Assembly (NCBI GenBank): GCA_009911195.1
Contig: QXWV01000126.1
Span: 1 to 37,439 of the forward strand
DNA length: 37,439 nt
Direction of reading: 5' to 3'
DNA from: Lachnospiraceae bacterium
GTDB taxonomy: Bacteria; Bacillota; Clostridia; Lachnospirales; Lachnospiraceae
The notes beneath the pieces are model-generated. The model saw only the letters and a program-made list of their open reading frames with translations, did not search any database and was not told the DNA's origin. The translations under genes were made by a program, and so were the position numbers. Below are positions 27,240 to 35,901 of the stretch, piece after piece; positions within the stretch are counted from its first letter, which is position 1, and every line of letters begins with the position of its first letter.

Positions 27240-28193
27240 ATGGGGAATGAAGAAAAACTGATAAAACATATCACATTGCCCGACCCACTATCGGGGGAAA
27301 ATATACCCGCCCTTTCCCTGGGCAGCAAAGACGGGCTGGAATTCATCACAATTCCTGACCGTGCCCTGGATATCTATCGGTTGCGTTATCAAGGAGTGAC
27401 CATCAGCCATACTAATGAGAAAGCGGGGATTTCCCCCCGGAATTTTACGGAACAGGGGGTGGAAGGATTTGGAAGGAATTTTTTTGTCGGATTCCTTACT
27501 ACCTGCGGGCTTTGCAATGCCGGACGCCCTTGTGAGGAAAACGGGTATTCTTTCGGGCTGCACGGCTGTATTTCCAATACCCCCTGTACCAATATTGAAG
27601 TATGGGAAGAAAACAGAAAAGTTACTGTCCGGGGAATTGCCGATGAACTACACGAAGAGGGAGTCCATATGCGCCTTTCCCGGGAAATCACGGCAGATAT
27701 GGAAAAGAGCCAGCTATTTATACGGGATACCGTGGAAAACTGCTCTTCTTCCCCCCAGCCCTATATGATGATGTACCATATTAATTTTGGTGCCCCCTTT
27801 TTATCGGAAAAACTTCTTATTGACGGCCAATTTTCTTATATTGAAAACAGGGATACCGGGTGTTTGGAAAAGAAAGAACAGCTTCTCCGGATAGGTGCTC
27901 CAGGCAGCGAAGAACGGGAAAGCGTATATTATACGCGCTCCGACATGGAACGCGGAATCACCCTTTATAATCCCGACCAACAAATCCAGGCTCTTCTTTG
28001 TGCCAAAGGAAATGGCCTGGAATGGATGGGAATCTGGAAAAACTTCCTCCTTTCCCCCTATGCCATCGGCATCGAACCCTGCGTCTGCCCTGGCCTTGGC
28101 CGTGTCAATGCCCGCAAAAGAGGAGTGCTTGTAACTCTTTTGCCAAATGAAAAAAGGGAAAATATAGTTTCCCTTTCGCTAAACAAGCTTTGA
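27240..28193 (+). CDS. DUF4432 family protein (galactose mutarotase-like fold)
   Basis: A 317-residue cytosolic protein of the aldose 1-epimerase-like DUF4432 family. Seen: TIPDRALDIYRLRYQGVTIS near the N-terminus, FLTTCGLCNAGRPC, YSFGLHGCISNTP, MMYHINFGAPFL, and the C-terminal GIEPCVCPGLGR. The mutarotase fold binds and often epimerises sugars at C1, but for DUF4432 proteins the reaction is generally not established. Its presence with a sulfatase and a sugar-type LacI regulator suggests that the imported compound is a sugar derivative. Several conserved-looking Cys residues (CGLC, CVC) are notable. GAGG lies eight bases before the ATG. Confidence 0.8.
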   Translation: MGNEEKLIKHITLPDPLSGENIPALSLGSKDGLEFITIPDRALDIYRLRYQGVTISHTNEKAGISPRNFTEQGVEGFGRNFFVGFLTTCGLCNAGRPCEENGYSFGLHGCISNTPCTNIEVWEENRKVTVRGIADELHEEGVHMRLSREITADMEKSQLFIRDTVENCSSSPQPYMMMYHINFGAPFLSEKLLIDGQFSYIENRDTGCLEKKEQLLRIGAPGSEERESVYYTRSDMERGITLYNPDQQIQALLCAKGNGLEWMGIWKNFLLSPYAIGIEPCVCPGLGRVNARKRGVLVTLLPNEKRENIVSLSLNKL

Positions 28194-28220
28194 AATCATA
28201 TTGGAAAGGAAAAGCTTAAA

Positions 28221-29756
28221 ATGAAAGCAATCATGTTAATGTTTGATACTTTAAACAGGCATTATCTGCCCTGTTACGGCTGTGACTGGACACATGCCCC
28301 GAATTTTAAACGTCTGGCAGAAAAATCCTGTGTTTTTGATAATTGTTATGTAGGCAGCATGCCCTGTATGCCTGCCCGGCGCGAACTCCATACCGGGCGC
28401 TATAATTTCCTGCACCGAAGCTGGAGCCCTTTGGAGCCCTTTGATGATTCTGCTATTGAAATGATGAGTGCAAACGGCATCTATACTCACCTTGTCACGG
28501 ACCACCAGCACTATTGGGAAGATGGAGGTGCCACTTACCACTTCCGCTATACTTCTTTTGATTTTATCCGTGGCCAGGAAGGAGACCCTTATCTGGGGGA
28601 TGTGGACGCCATGCGGGGAAAGGATAAAATCCACTGTACTGCCGGCGAATTCAAAACAGCTATGGACCAGGTAAACCGTAAGGAAATTCGCAGCGAAGAG
28701 GATATGCCCCAGTACCGCACATTTGCTTCCGGTATGCGTTTTATCGAAACAAATAAAGATGCGGACAACTGGTTTCTTCAATTAGAATGTTTTGACCCTC
28801 ATGAACCTTTCTTTGTACCCGATAAATATAAGGCACTTTATGAAGATTCCTATACTGGAGAAGCCTTTGACTGGCCGGGGTACGGCCATGCAGAAAATGA
28901 CCCGATAAAAAGGGAGCACATACGCAAAACCTATGCTGCCCTCCTGTCCATGTGCGATGCGCACCTTGGAAAAATCCTGGATATGATGGACCGCTATGAT
29001 ATGTGGAAGGACACGATGCTCATTGTCAATACCGACCATGGTTTTATGCTGGATGAACACGATTATTGGGGCAAAAACATTATGCCTTGGTACAACGAAA
29101 CTGCCCGCATACCGCTTTTCATCTGGGACCCCCGCAGCAATAAAAAGGGAGAACGAAGAAGCAGCCTTGTCCAGACTATTGATTTACCAGTTACACTGCT
29201 AAATTTCTTTGGGATTTCACCTACTAAAGATATGGAAGGCCATAATCTGGCAGAAACAATCGTTAATGACAAACCAGTAAGGGACAGTGCCCTTTTTGGT
29301 GTATTTGGCGGCCATGTCTGTGTAACTGACACCCGTTATGTATATATGCGCGGTATCGGAGAAGGGGAAAATGAGCCGCTCTATCAATATACCTACATGC
29401 CGATGCATCTGTACAACATGTTTTCTGTTCCCGAAATGCAGACTGCCGAACTGGCAGAGCCTTTTTCCTTTACTAAAGGCTGCCGTCCTATGAAAATCAG
29501 AAGCGGCCGATGGGTGGAAAAGGATACCCATGCCCGTATCGGATATGTGGATGCCTTCCATATTCATGAGAATCTTCTCTTCGACCTGGAAAATGACCCA
29601 AACCAAATGCATCCTTTGAATAACCCAAAACTGGAACAGGAAATGCTGTCCAAAATGATATCACTGATGGAAGCCAACGATGCGCCAAAAGAGCAATATG
29701 AAAGGCTAAAAATAAAAAGGGAACAGCAAGAACCTACCCTTGCGAAACCGGAATAG
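28221..29756 (+). CDS. Sulfatase-like hydrolase (type I, CxPxR formylglycine site), cytosolic
   Basis: A 511-residue alkaline-phosphatase-superfamily enzyme. The formylglycine site reads PCMPARRELHTGR, with Cys49 as the residue to be oxidised by a maturase. Metal ligands include Asp9 (MLMFDTLN) and the Asp-His pair in NTDHGFMLDEHDYWGK. Length is typical. No signal peptide: the active-site strand begins at residue 2, so it acts inside the cell, unlike most glycan sulfatases. The same architecture also serves phosphonate monoester hydrolases, so sulfate-ester cleavage is likely but not certain. No anaerobic maturase (anSME) gene lies in the window. It ends 10 bases before the DUF3604 gene. Confidence 0.88.
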   Translation: MKAIMLMFDTLNRHYLPCYGCDWTHAPNFKRLAEKSCVFDNCYVGSMPCMPARRELHTGRYNFLHRSWSPLEPFDDSAIEMMSANGIYTHLVTDHQHYWEDGGATYHFRYTSFDFIRGQEGDPYLGDVDAMRGKDKIHCTAGEFKTAMDQVNRKEIRSEEDMPQYRTFASGMRFIETNKDADNWFLQLECFDPHEPFFVPDKYKALYEDSYTGEAFDWPGYGHAENDPIKREHIRKTYAALLSMCDAHLGKILDMMDRYDMWKDTMLIVNTDHGFMLDEHDYWGKNIMPWYNETARIPLFIWDPRSNKKGERRSSLVQTIDLPVTLLNFFGISPTKDMEGHNLAETIVNDKPVRDSALFGVFGGHVCVTDTRYVYMRGIGEGENEPLYQYTYMPMHLYNMFSVPEMQTAELAEPFSFTKGCRPMKIRSGRWVEKDTHARIGYVDAFHIHENLLFDLENDPNQMHPLNNPKLEQEMLSKMISLMEANDAPKEQYERLKIKREQQEPTLAKPE

Positions 29757-29766
29757 GAGGAAAACT

Positions 29767-31266
29767 ATGAATCTATACTGGGGCGATTTACATAACCATT
29801 GCGGAATATCCTATGGATTCGGCAGCCTTAAAAATGCGCTCACCATAGCAGAAAAACACTTGGATTTTTGCTGTGTCACCGGGCATGCCATGTGGCCAGA
29901 CATTTATAAAAAAACAGCCGCTACTCAATTCGTTGTGGATTTCCACAGGCAAGGCTTTCAAAAATTGCATGACCATTGGGATGAGGTAAGGGAAACCGTC
30001 AACCGCTATAATACGGAAAACCTTGTAACATTTCAATCCTACGAAATGCATTCCTCCAATTGGGGAGACCACCATTTTGTTTCCCCCGATGCCAATTTTC
30101 CACTCATTTACCGCTCTTCCCCGGGGGAACTCATTCAGGACTGCGGATGCAACGCCATTGCTGTACCCCACCATATCGGATATACCCCCGGATACCGGGG
30201 AATTGACTGGGATGGTTTCCAGCCTTCCATTTCCCCTATTGTGGAAGTCTATTCCAAGCATGGCTGTTCCATGCGGGCCGACGGCCCTTTTCCATATTAC
30301 CATGACATGGGGCCATTAGACCCCCGCAACACCGTAGCCGAAGGACTAAAAAGAGGACTGCGTTTCTCCTTTGTCGGCTCCACCGACCATCATGCCGGCT
30401 TTCCCGGTTCCTATGGCGATGGATTGGCCGCAGTCTGGGCGGAAGGCAAAACACGAGAGGATATTTTTGAGGCAATAAAAAAAGGGCATACTTATGCGGT
30501 AACCGGCGACAGAATCCGTTGCCAGATGCATCTGAACGATGCTATGATAGGCGATACTACTACAGCAGACAAACGGGATATTACTATCACTGCTGAAGGT
30601 GATGCTCCCTTAAACGCCATTCTGCTTCGCAAAAACGGACGCCTTGTAGCTTCAAAGGTTTTTGATGCCGCGCCTTCCACTGCTGTCACGGCTTCTGCTA
30701 CGCAACAGCGCTACATACTACGCCTGGAAATGGGATGGAGCAGTTCGGAGGAGCTTTACCATTGGGAAGGAAGATTGCAGGCAAAAAATGGGGAACTTAT
30801 CCGGGTGCAGCCTTACTGGAGAGGACGGAATGCACTAAGTCCCAGATACAAGGAAGCGGACGCGGCAGACCAGACTAACGCATTGAGAAACTCTTTCCAG
30901 TTTGACCGCCATTGCGCCGATTTTGAGTGCGATACCCTTCGCAACCCTTCCACCCTGCAGCCTCAGACCAGTGCTTTTGTCTTTGAAGTACAAGGGGATT
31001 CCCATACGGAAATTATCCTGGATATCAACGGTTTCCATCATGAAATTTCCCTTTCTGAATTGCTTGCGTACGGTTTTTCCAACCATGTGCTTCCGTGGCA
31101 TACCCATGCTTATCTGATGCATACCGCATATATGCTACAAGCTTGCAGCGGCATACTCACTTTTTCGGATATGCCCGAATTGGAACAGGATATCTACCAG
31201 GCAGAAGTGGTACAGGCCAATGGATGCCGTGCATTTCTTTCACCTATCTATGCCAGAAGAGCCTAA
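29767..31266 (+). CDS. DUF3604 / PHP-like metallohydrolase
   Basis: A 499-residue protein whose opening YWGDLHNHCG supplies the Asp7-His9-His11 metal cluster of PHP-fold enzymes. Further putative ligands occur in YEMHSSNWGDHHF, AVPHHIGYTPG, EVYSKHGCS and GSTDHHAGFPGSYG. The GLAAVWAEGKTREDIFEAIKKGHTYAVTGDRI segment is the hallmark of DUF3604, followed by a beta-rich C-terminal half. PHP proteins are metal-dependent phosphoesterases; no reaction is established for this family. The start is at 29767, where AGGAGG lies six bases upstream. Last gene of the operon, so it may finish the pathway or act on a by-product. Confidence 0.82.
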   Translation: MNLYWGDLHNHCGISYGFGSLKNALTIAEKHLDFCCVTGHAMWPDIYKKTAATQFVVDFHRQGFQKLHDHWDEVRETVNRYNTENLVTFQSYEMHSSNWGDHHFVSPDANFPLIYRSSPGELIQDCGCNAIAVPHHIGYTPGYRGIDWDGFQPSISPIVEVYSKHGCSMRADGPFPYYHDMGPLDPRNTVAEGLKRGLRFSFVGSTDHHAGFPGSYGDGLAAVWAEGKTREDIFEAIKKGHTYAVTGDRIRCQMHLNDAMIGDTTTADKRDITITAEGDAPLNAILLRKNGRLVASKVFDAAPSTAVTASATQQRYILRLEMGWSSSEELYHWEGRLQAKNGELIRVQPYWRGRNALSPRYKEADAADQTNALRNSFQFDRHCADFECDTLRNPSTLQPQTSAFVFEVQGDSHTEIILDINGFHHEISLSELLAYGFSNHVLPWHTHAYLMHTAYMLQACSGILTFSDMPELEQDIYQAEVVQANGCRAFLSPIYARRA

Positions 31267-31280
31267 TAGCCAGTTCCTTA

Positions 31281-31309
31281 GAGTAGGGAAGAGCCATCTT
31301 CCCCTACTC
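31281..31309. terminator. Stem-loop between convergent operon ends
   Basis: GAGTAGGGAAGA pairs with TCTTCCCCTACTC (one bulged base) around a GCCA loop, 14 bases after the DUF3604 stop. There is no U tract on either strand. A second hairpin (CATGCGCTA/TAGCGGCATG, 31321-31342) followed by TTT adjoins the rseP stop. Both probably serve the converging transcripts. Confidence 0.55.
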
Positions 31310-31324
31310 GCTGCGCGGCCCATG
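31302..31324 (+). repeat. Short degenerate copy of the terminal repeat core
   Basis: 31302-31324 matches the core of the right-hand terminal repeat (reverse-complement orientation) at 20 of 23 bases, including CGCTGCGC-N-GCCCATG. It marks the junction between the accessory operon and rseP. Short enough that coincidence is possible. Confidence 0.4.
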
Positions 31325-31344
31325 CGCTACGTTAGCGGCATGTT

Positions 31345-32403
31345 TCAGGAAAAAATCCGCGAGATATCATTAAACAGCACTAGTACCATCAGCACCATTA
31401 AAGCCGCCATCCCGGCCAGATGGACCATACCTTCCTTTTCCGGCGGAATCGGTTTCCCACGCACTGCTTCGATAATAAGGAATACCAGTCGTCCCCCATC
31501 CAAAGCCGGTACTGGCAAAAGATTCAGAATCCCCAAGTTTACGGACAAAAGAACCGCTATATTCATCATGGACAGAATCACGCTGCTCATCCCATAAGGT
31601 TTTGCAGTTTCATAAGTATCCCCCACCAACTGGGCGATTCCTACCGGTCCTGCCACATCGTCCTTAGTTACTTTCCCCGTAAAAAGCATACCTAAGCTTT
31701 TAAATGTAGCGCTGACACAATATTCCAATTCATAAAAGCCATAACGGAACACCTCCAGCCCTTTGCACCGGAAAGGCTCCATTACCCCGGCAAACCCGAT
31801 ATAATACCTTTCGGCCTCATTGTCATAAACCGGCGTCAGAATCACATTCTCCTTTTTCCCATCCCTGACATATTCAATTGCCAGTTCCTCCCCCTGGTTT
31901 AGTTGGGAAATGAGCATAACCTGCGTACCTAAATGTATCTTTTCCTTATTAATCTTTGTAATCACATCTCCGCTTTGCAGCCCCGCTTCTTCTGCCGCAC
32001 TGCCCGGCACAATATTCTGTACCACAGGGCGGTTGGAGCCGGAAAATGCCACTAAAATCAACGTCAGGGCATAGGCCAGTATCAAATTGAACAAGGGCCC
32101 CGCCACAACGGCTGAAATTCTTGCCCATACGCTGGCAGAAAGAAATGAACCTTCCGACGATTCCCCCTCTTCCTTCTCCGTCAGGCCATCCTCCCCTTCA
32201 AACATACATGCCCCGCCAATAGGCAGCGCTTTTAGGCTGTATACCGTATCCCCTTTCTGAAAATGAAAGAGTGTAGGCCCCATACCCACTGCGAATTCCA
32301 CCACATGGATTCCGTTAATCTTGGCGAGCAAAAAATGCCCAAACTCATGAGAAATTACAATCAACCCAAATATTAATATAAAAAGTACAATCGTTACAAT
32401 CAA
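31345..32403 (-). CDS. rseP: RIP metalloprotease (site-2 protease family)
   Basis: A 352-residue membrane-embedded zinc protease that cleaves within membrane-spanning substrates (anti-sigma factors, signal-peptide remnants). The zinc site HEFGH is at residues 19-23 in the first membrane helix. A PDZ domain lies at about 120-200 (NIVPGSAAEEAGLQSGDVITKIN). The third zinc ligand is in NLLPVPALDGGRL near 300. The start is TTG at 32403, overlapping the dxr stop by four bases (TTGA), with GAGAGGG upstream. Converges with the accessory operon. Confidence 0.93.
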   Translation of the reverse strand: MIVTIVLFILIFGLIVISHEFGHFLLAKINGIHVVEFAVGMGPTLFHFQKGDTVYSLKALPIGGACMFEGEDGLTEKEEGESSEGSFLSASVWARISAVVAGPLFNLILAYALTLILVAFSGSNRPVVQNIVPGSAAEEAGLQSGDVITKINKEKIHLGTQVMLISQLNQGEELAIEYVRDGKKENVILTPVYDNEAERYYIGFAGVMEPFRCKGLEVFRYGFYELEYCVSATFKSLGMLFTGKVTKDDVAGPVGIAQLVGDTYETAKPYGMSSVILSMMNIAVLLSVNLGILNLLPVPALDGGRLVFLIIEAVRGKPIPPEKEGMVHLAGMAALMVLMVLVLFNDISRIFS

Positions 32404-33544
32404 TTTATTGCCCTCTCTATGAATTCATACGTCTCCCGCTCTGCCAGGAGAATCTCCTCCACCGATGGGCTGGCCACCCTTTTATGGTTTTCCATAGCCA
32501 TTCCAATCAGCTCAGGTATCTGCATGAACCCTATCTTCCTTTCCAAAAATAAGATTACTGCCCTCTCATTGGCCGCATTGTATACCGTAGGCATACTGCC
32601 CCCCTGCTTTGCTGCTTCAAAAGCCAGCTTTAATCCGGTAAACGTCTCCAAATCCGGTTTTTCAAACGTTAAAGTACCCACCTTAAAAAAGTCCACTTTT
32701 CTTCCATCCATAGGTCTTCTATCCGGATAAAACAGAGCATATGCAATGGGCAGTTTCATTCCGGCATTCCAAGCTGCGCTATCACTGCCCCATCCACATA
32801 TTCTACCATGGAATGGATAATACTTTGAGGATGAACCACCACTTCGATTCTGTCCAAATCCACGCCAAAAAGCCATTTCGCTTCCATCACTTCCAGACCT
32901 TTATTGACCATTGTCGCAGAATCTATGGTTATCTTCTTCCCCATGGCCCAATTAGGATGCTTCAGCGCATCTTCCACCTTCATATCTTTCAGTTCTTTGG
33001 CCGTCCTGCCCCGGAAAGGGCCGCCCGAAGCGGTCAGAAGTATTTTCTCTATCCTGCCTGCCGGCTCTCCATTTATGGACTGGAATATGGCGCTGTGTTC
33101 GCTGTCCACAGGCAAAACAGGTACTTTTTTCTTTTCCGCCAAAGGCATAATGATATGCCCTGCAGTCACTAATGTTTCCTTATTTGCCAAGGCAATGGCT
33201 TTCCCGCTTTCAATAGCGGCGATTGTTGGCCTAATTCCAATCATTCCCACAATTGCCGTTACCAATACTTCCATTTCTTCCATAACAGCAATTTCCAAAA
33301 GACCTTCCATGCCACAGCCTATTTTCACTTCCGTATCCGCCACTCTGGCCCGTAAATCTTCACAAGCTTTTTCGCTCCACATAACTGCCATGCGGGGGGA
33401 AAATTCGCGGATTTGTTTCTCCATCAGTTCCACATTGCATCCCGCAGCAAGGGCAACCACTTTCAAATCTGCATTTTGCCTTACTATATCCAAAGTCTGT
33501 GTTCCTATAGAACCGGTAGAGCCTAAAACCGCTATTTTTTTCAT
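32400..33544 (-). pseudogene. dxr: 1-deoxy-D-xylulose 5-phosphate reductoisomerase, split by a one-base frameshift
   Basis: MEP-pathway enzyme converting DXP to MEP with NADPH. The first part, 33544-32756 (262 residues), has GSTGSIGTQTLDIV, ALANKETLVTAG, LPVDSEHSAIFQ, TASGGPFRG, HPNWAMGKKITIDSATMVNKGLE, and stops right after AQLGMPE. The second part, 32759-32400 (119 residues), continues exactly where the family continues (MKLPIAYALFYPD, then the C-terminal helical domain with YNAANERAV). Adding one A to GGAATGAAAC at about 32757-32760 restores one 382-residue frame of normal length. The two parts share an ATGA overlap. Sequencing error, a recent null mutation, or coupled expression of two chains are all possible. 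The start at 33544 has GGAG seven bases upstream. Confidence 0.85.
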
Positions 33545-33562
33545 CCGTATCTCCATTCTTAT

Positions 33563-33588
33563 CGTCCATCTACATTTGTACATGGACG
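33563..33588 (-). other. Stem-loop in the cdsA-dxr gap
   Basis: CGTCCAT and ATGGACG flank an inner TACA/TGTA stem with a two-base loop, about 18 bases upstream of the dxr start. No U tract. A second perfect hairpin (ACACCAT/ATGGTGT, 33633-33651) spans the cdsA stop. Possible RNA stability or translational control. Confidence 0.45.
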
Positions 33589-33642
33589 GATATATTCACT
33601 TCCAAAAATTATGGTCCAAAATGCGTTTCCCCACACCATTTG

Positions 33643-34476
33643 TTATGGTGTACCCGAATTCATTAGCAAAAGAGCCAGGCCATAAATCATCGGCGCAGTA
33701 AAAATTACACTGTCAAACCGGTCCATAATCCCCCCATGTCCTGGTATCAGATGCCCATAGTCTTTTATCTCATGATTCCTCTTAATCGCAGACGCCGCCA
33801 AATCCCCAATCTGGGAAATCATCGCGCCAATACCGCCGATAAAAGCAAAAACCCATGTAATCTGCTGTTCCGCTACTGCCCTTTCCACAACAAAGTATCC
33901 ATAAAGAGCCCCGGCCAACGCAGAGCCGACTACACCGCCAATCGCCCCTTCAATAGATTTTTTTGGGCTTAATTTCGGAGTCATCTTATGTTTCCCGATT
34001 AATATGCCTGTAAGATAAGCACAGCTATCGCAAATCCAGGAGCTGATAAAAATCATCCATACGAGATAAGCGCCATATTTCAGTGCTCTCGTCTGATAAA
34101 TAAAGGAAAACATGACCGGTGCGTATACAAAACTAAAAAAAGCTGACATCACCTGGTTTGCATGGTAATGAGGAAAAGTAAACACATAGACAAACATAAA
34201 GGCAATCATAATCAATAGGATAATCAGCATCTGTGCCGCCTGGGAATCTGTAAATACAACTACCCCATAGTAAATACAAATCCCTGCAATGCCCATCGCT
34301 TCCAAAGCATTTACCGCTTTTCCCTCCGTATGGATGCCGCATGCTTTGCTTAGCTCGCCATATGCAATTAACGATATAGCCAAAAGTACAATGGCCAATA
34401 AATATCCTCCCTGTAGCAGCGTTGCCAGGGCAATGGCCACTAATACCACGCTGCTGAATAAACGAGTAAAAAACAT
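33643..34476 (-). CDS. cdsA: Phosphatidate cytidylyltransferase
   Basis: A 277-residue polytopic membrane enzyme that makes CDP-diacylglycerol for phospholipid synthesis. About eight hydrophobic segments. The C-terminal signature is present as SAIKRNHEIKDYGHLIPGHGGIMDRFDSVIFTAP, with the earlier KMTPKLSPKKSIEGAIGG motif. The start is MFFTRLFSS at 34476, with GGAGG six bases upstream; an in-frame TTG at 34494 is unlikely. It lies 27 bases after uppS. Confidence 0.94.
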   Translation of the reverse strand: MFFTRLFSSVVLVAIALATLLQGGYLLAIVLLAISLIAYGELSKACGIHTEGKAVNALEAMGIAGICIYYGVVVFTDSQAAQMLIILLIMIAFMFVYVFTFPHYHANQVMSAFFSFVYAPVMFSFIYQTRALKYGAYLVWMIFISSWICDSCAYLTGILIGKHKMTPKLSPKKSIEGAIGGVVGSALAGALYGYFVVERAVAEQQITWVFAFIGGIGAMISQIGDLAASAIKRNHEIKDYGHLIPGHGGIMDRFDSVIFTAPMIYGLALLLMNSGTP

Positions 34477-34503
34477 ACGTATCCTCCATTCCAATGCTGA
34501 AAT

Positions 34504-35223
34504 CTATTGATTTTTCACCAGGCCAAATTTTCTGTCTCTTCTATTATATGCTTCCACGGCTTTTACCAATTCTTCCTTTGAAAAATCTGGCCAGGCAACA
34601 GGGGTAAAATATAATTCCGTATAAGCCAACTGCCACAGCAGGAAATTGGATATCCTCTGCTCGTTGCATGTACGGATAAGCAAATCCGGCTCTGGCAACC
34701 CATGGGTATCCAAGGCAGTTCCTACCAGCTCTTCCGTAATATCTTCTTCTTTCATCCTGCCCTGCTCCATATCCGCCGCTATTTTCTTTATCGCCCGGAC
34801 AATTTCATCCCTTCCTCCATAATTCAAGGCAATCTGGAAATGCAGCCCGTCATTATTTTTCGTCGCATTTTCCAGTTCCTCAATCCTGAACCTGATATCG
34901 TCATCCAGCCCTCTTTTATCTCCAAGGATACGCACACACATCCTGTTCTTTTCCGCTGTTTTCAAGCATGTCTTTAGATAATTGCGCAGGAGCTTCATCA
35001 ATGCATCCACTTCATCCTTAGGACGATTCCAATTTTCCGTCGAAAATGCATACACTGTCAAATACTGTATTCCCATTTTATATGCTTCCTCGCAAATCAC
35101 TTCTACAGCCTTTGCGCCTTGCACATGCCCATAATTCCTCGGCATCCCTTTGGCCTTTGCCCACCTGCCGTTCCCGTCCAGGATAATTGCCACATGATTT
35201 GGAACGCTTCCATTCTCCTGCAT
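34504..35223 (-). CDS. uppS: Isoprenyl transferase (undecaprenyl diphosphate synthase)
   Basis: A 239-residue cis-prenyltransferase that extends farnesyl diphosphate with IPP to the C55 carrier used in cell-wall synthesis. Motifs: IILDGNGRWAKAKG (catalytic Asp), YAFSTENWNRP, LNYGGRDEI, and LPEPDLLIRTCNEQRISNFLLWQ. In the last motif E. coli and B. subtilis have RTSGE; here it is RTCNE. It links the MEP genes around it to cell-wall lipid supply. Confidence 0.95.
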   Translation of the reverse strand: MQENGSVPNHVAIILDGNGRWAKAKGMPRNYGHVQGAKAVEVICEEAYKMGIQYLTVYAFSTENWNRPKDEVDALMKLLRNYLKTCLKTAEKNRMCVRILGDKRGLDDDIRFRIEELENATKNNDGLHFQIALNYGGRDEIVRAIKKIAADMEQGRMKEEDITEELVGTALDTHGLPEPDLLIRTCNEQRISNFLLWQLAYTELYFTPVAWPDFSKEELVKAVEAYNRRDRKFGLVKNQ

Positions 35224-35262
35224 ATTTTTCCATACCTCTTCTTGAATTTATATACTGCCAAA

Positions 35263-35297
35263 AGGGACAATGCGATTGATTCCTATCCACTGTCCCT
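35263..35297 (-). other. Weak stem-loop between frr and uppS
   Basis: AGGGACA and TGTCCCT around a 21-base loop, followed on the minus strand by TTTTGG, in the 98-base frr-uppS gap. Possibly a weak attenuator lowering expression of the lipid genes relative to frr. Confidence 0.35.
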
Positions 35298-35321
35298 CAT
35301 TTTTCTATTTACCCGCCGGCA

Positions 35322-35873
35322 TTATACTTTGAGAATTTCCTTTGACTTTTCATCAACTAATTTATCAATTTCCTTAATATATTTATCTGTCATCTTCTGC
35401 AATTCATCCCCAAGCTGTTTAATTTGGTCTTCAGAAACGTCTTCTTTTACCAATTTTTTAAAGGCATCATTGCCATCCCTACGGATATTGCGTACGGCGA
35501 CTTTACTTTCCTCCCCTTTTTTCTTTACTTCTTTTACCAAGTCCTTCCTGCGTTCTTCGGTAAGTTCCGGAAATGTAAGGCGGATAATAGACCCGTCATT
35601 GGAAGGTGTAATACCCACATCGGATGCCATAATCGCTTTCTCAATTTCTTTTATTAATGATTTTTCCCAAGGGGCAATCTGAATCATCCTGGGTTCTGGA
35701 ACTGTAATATTCCCTACCTGCTGAATGGGGGTAGGGGTTCCATAATAATTTACCTTAATTTTATCCAGTACATGGGGATTTGCCCTCCCGGCACGGATTG
35801 TCATATAATCGGAAACTAAATACTCCACTGTTTTTTTCATTTTCTCATCATATACTTTTACTCTCTCATCCAT
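35322..35873 (-). CDS. frr: Ribosome recycling factor
   Basis: A 183-residue factor that splits post-termination ribosomes together with EF-G. Recognised by TIRAGRANPHVLDKIKVNYYGTPTPIQQVGNI, EPRMIQIAPWEKS, GSIIRLTFPELTEERRKDLVK and RNIRRDGND. The start is the ATG at 35873 with GGAGG eight bases upstream; the in-frame TTG at 35879 is less likely. It follows pyrH by 28 bases, the standard pairing. Confidence 0.96.
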   Translation of the reverse strand: MDERVKVYDEKMKKTVEYLVSDYMTIRAGRANPHVLDKIKVNYYGTPTPIQQVGNITVPEPRMIQIAPWEKSLIKEIEKAIMASDVGITPSNDGSIIRLTFPELTEERRKDLVKEVKKKGEESKVAVRNIRRDGNDAFKKLVKEDVSEDQIKQLGDELQKMTDKYIKEIDKLVDEKSKEILKV

Positions 35874-35901
35874 ATCCAATTCCTCCAGTATTATTTTTCA
35901 A

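Noticed and set aside
32741-33172. Plus-strand open frame over the dxr break as an alternative gene
   Set aside because: Antisense to recognisable DXR sequence; no start signal or family similarity.
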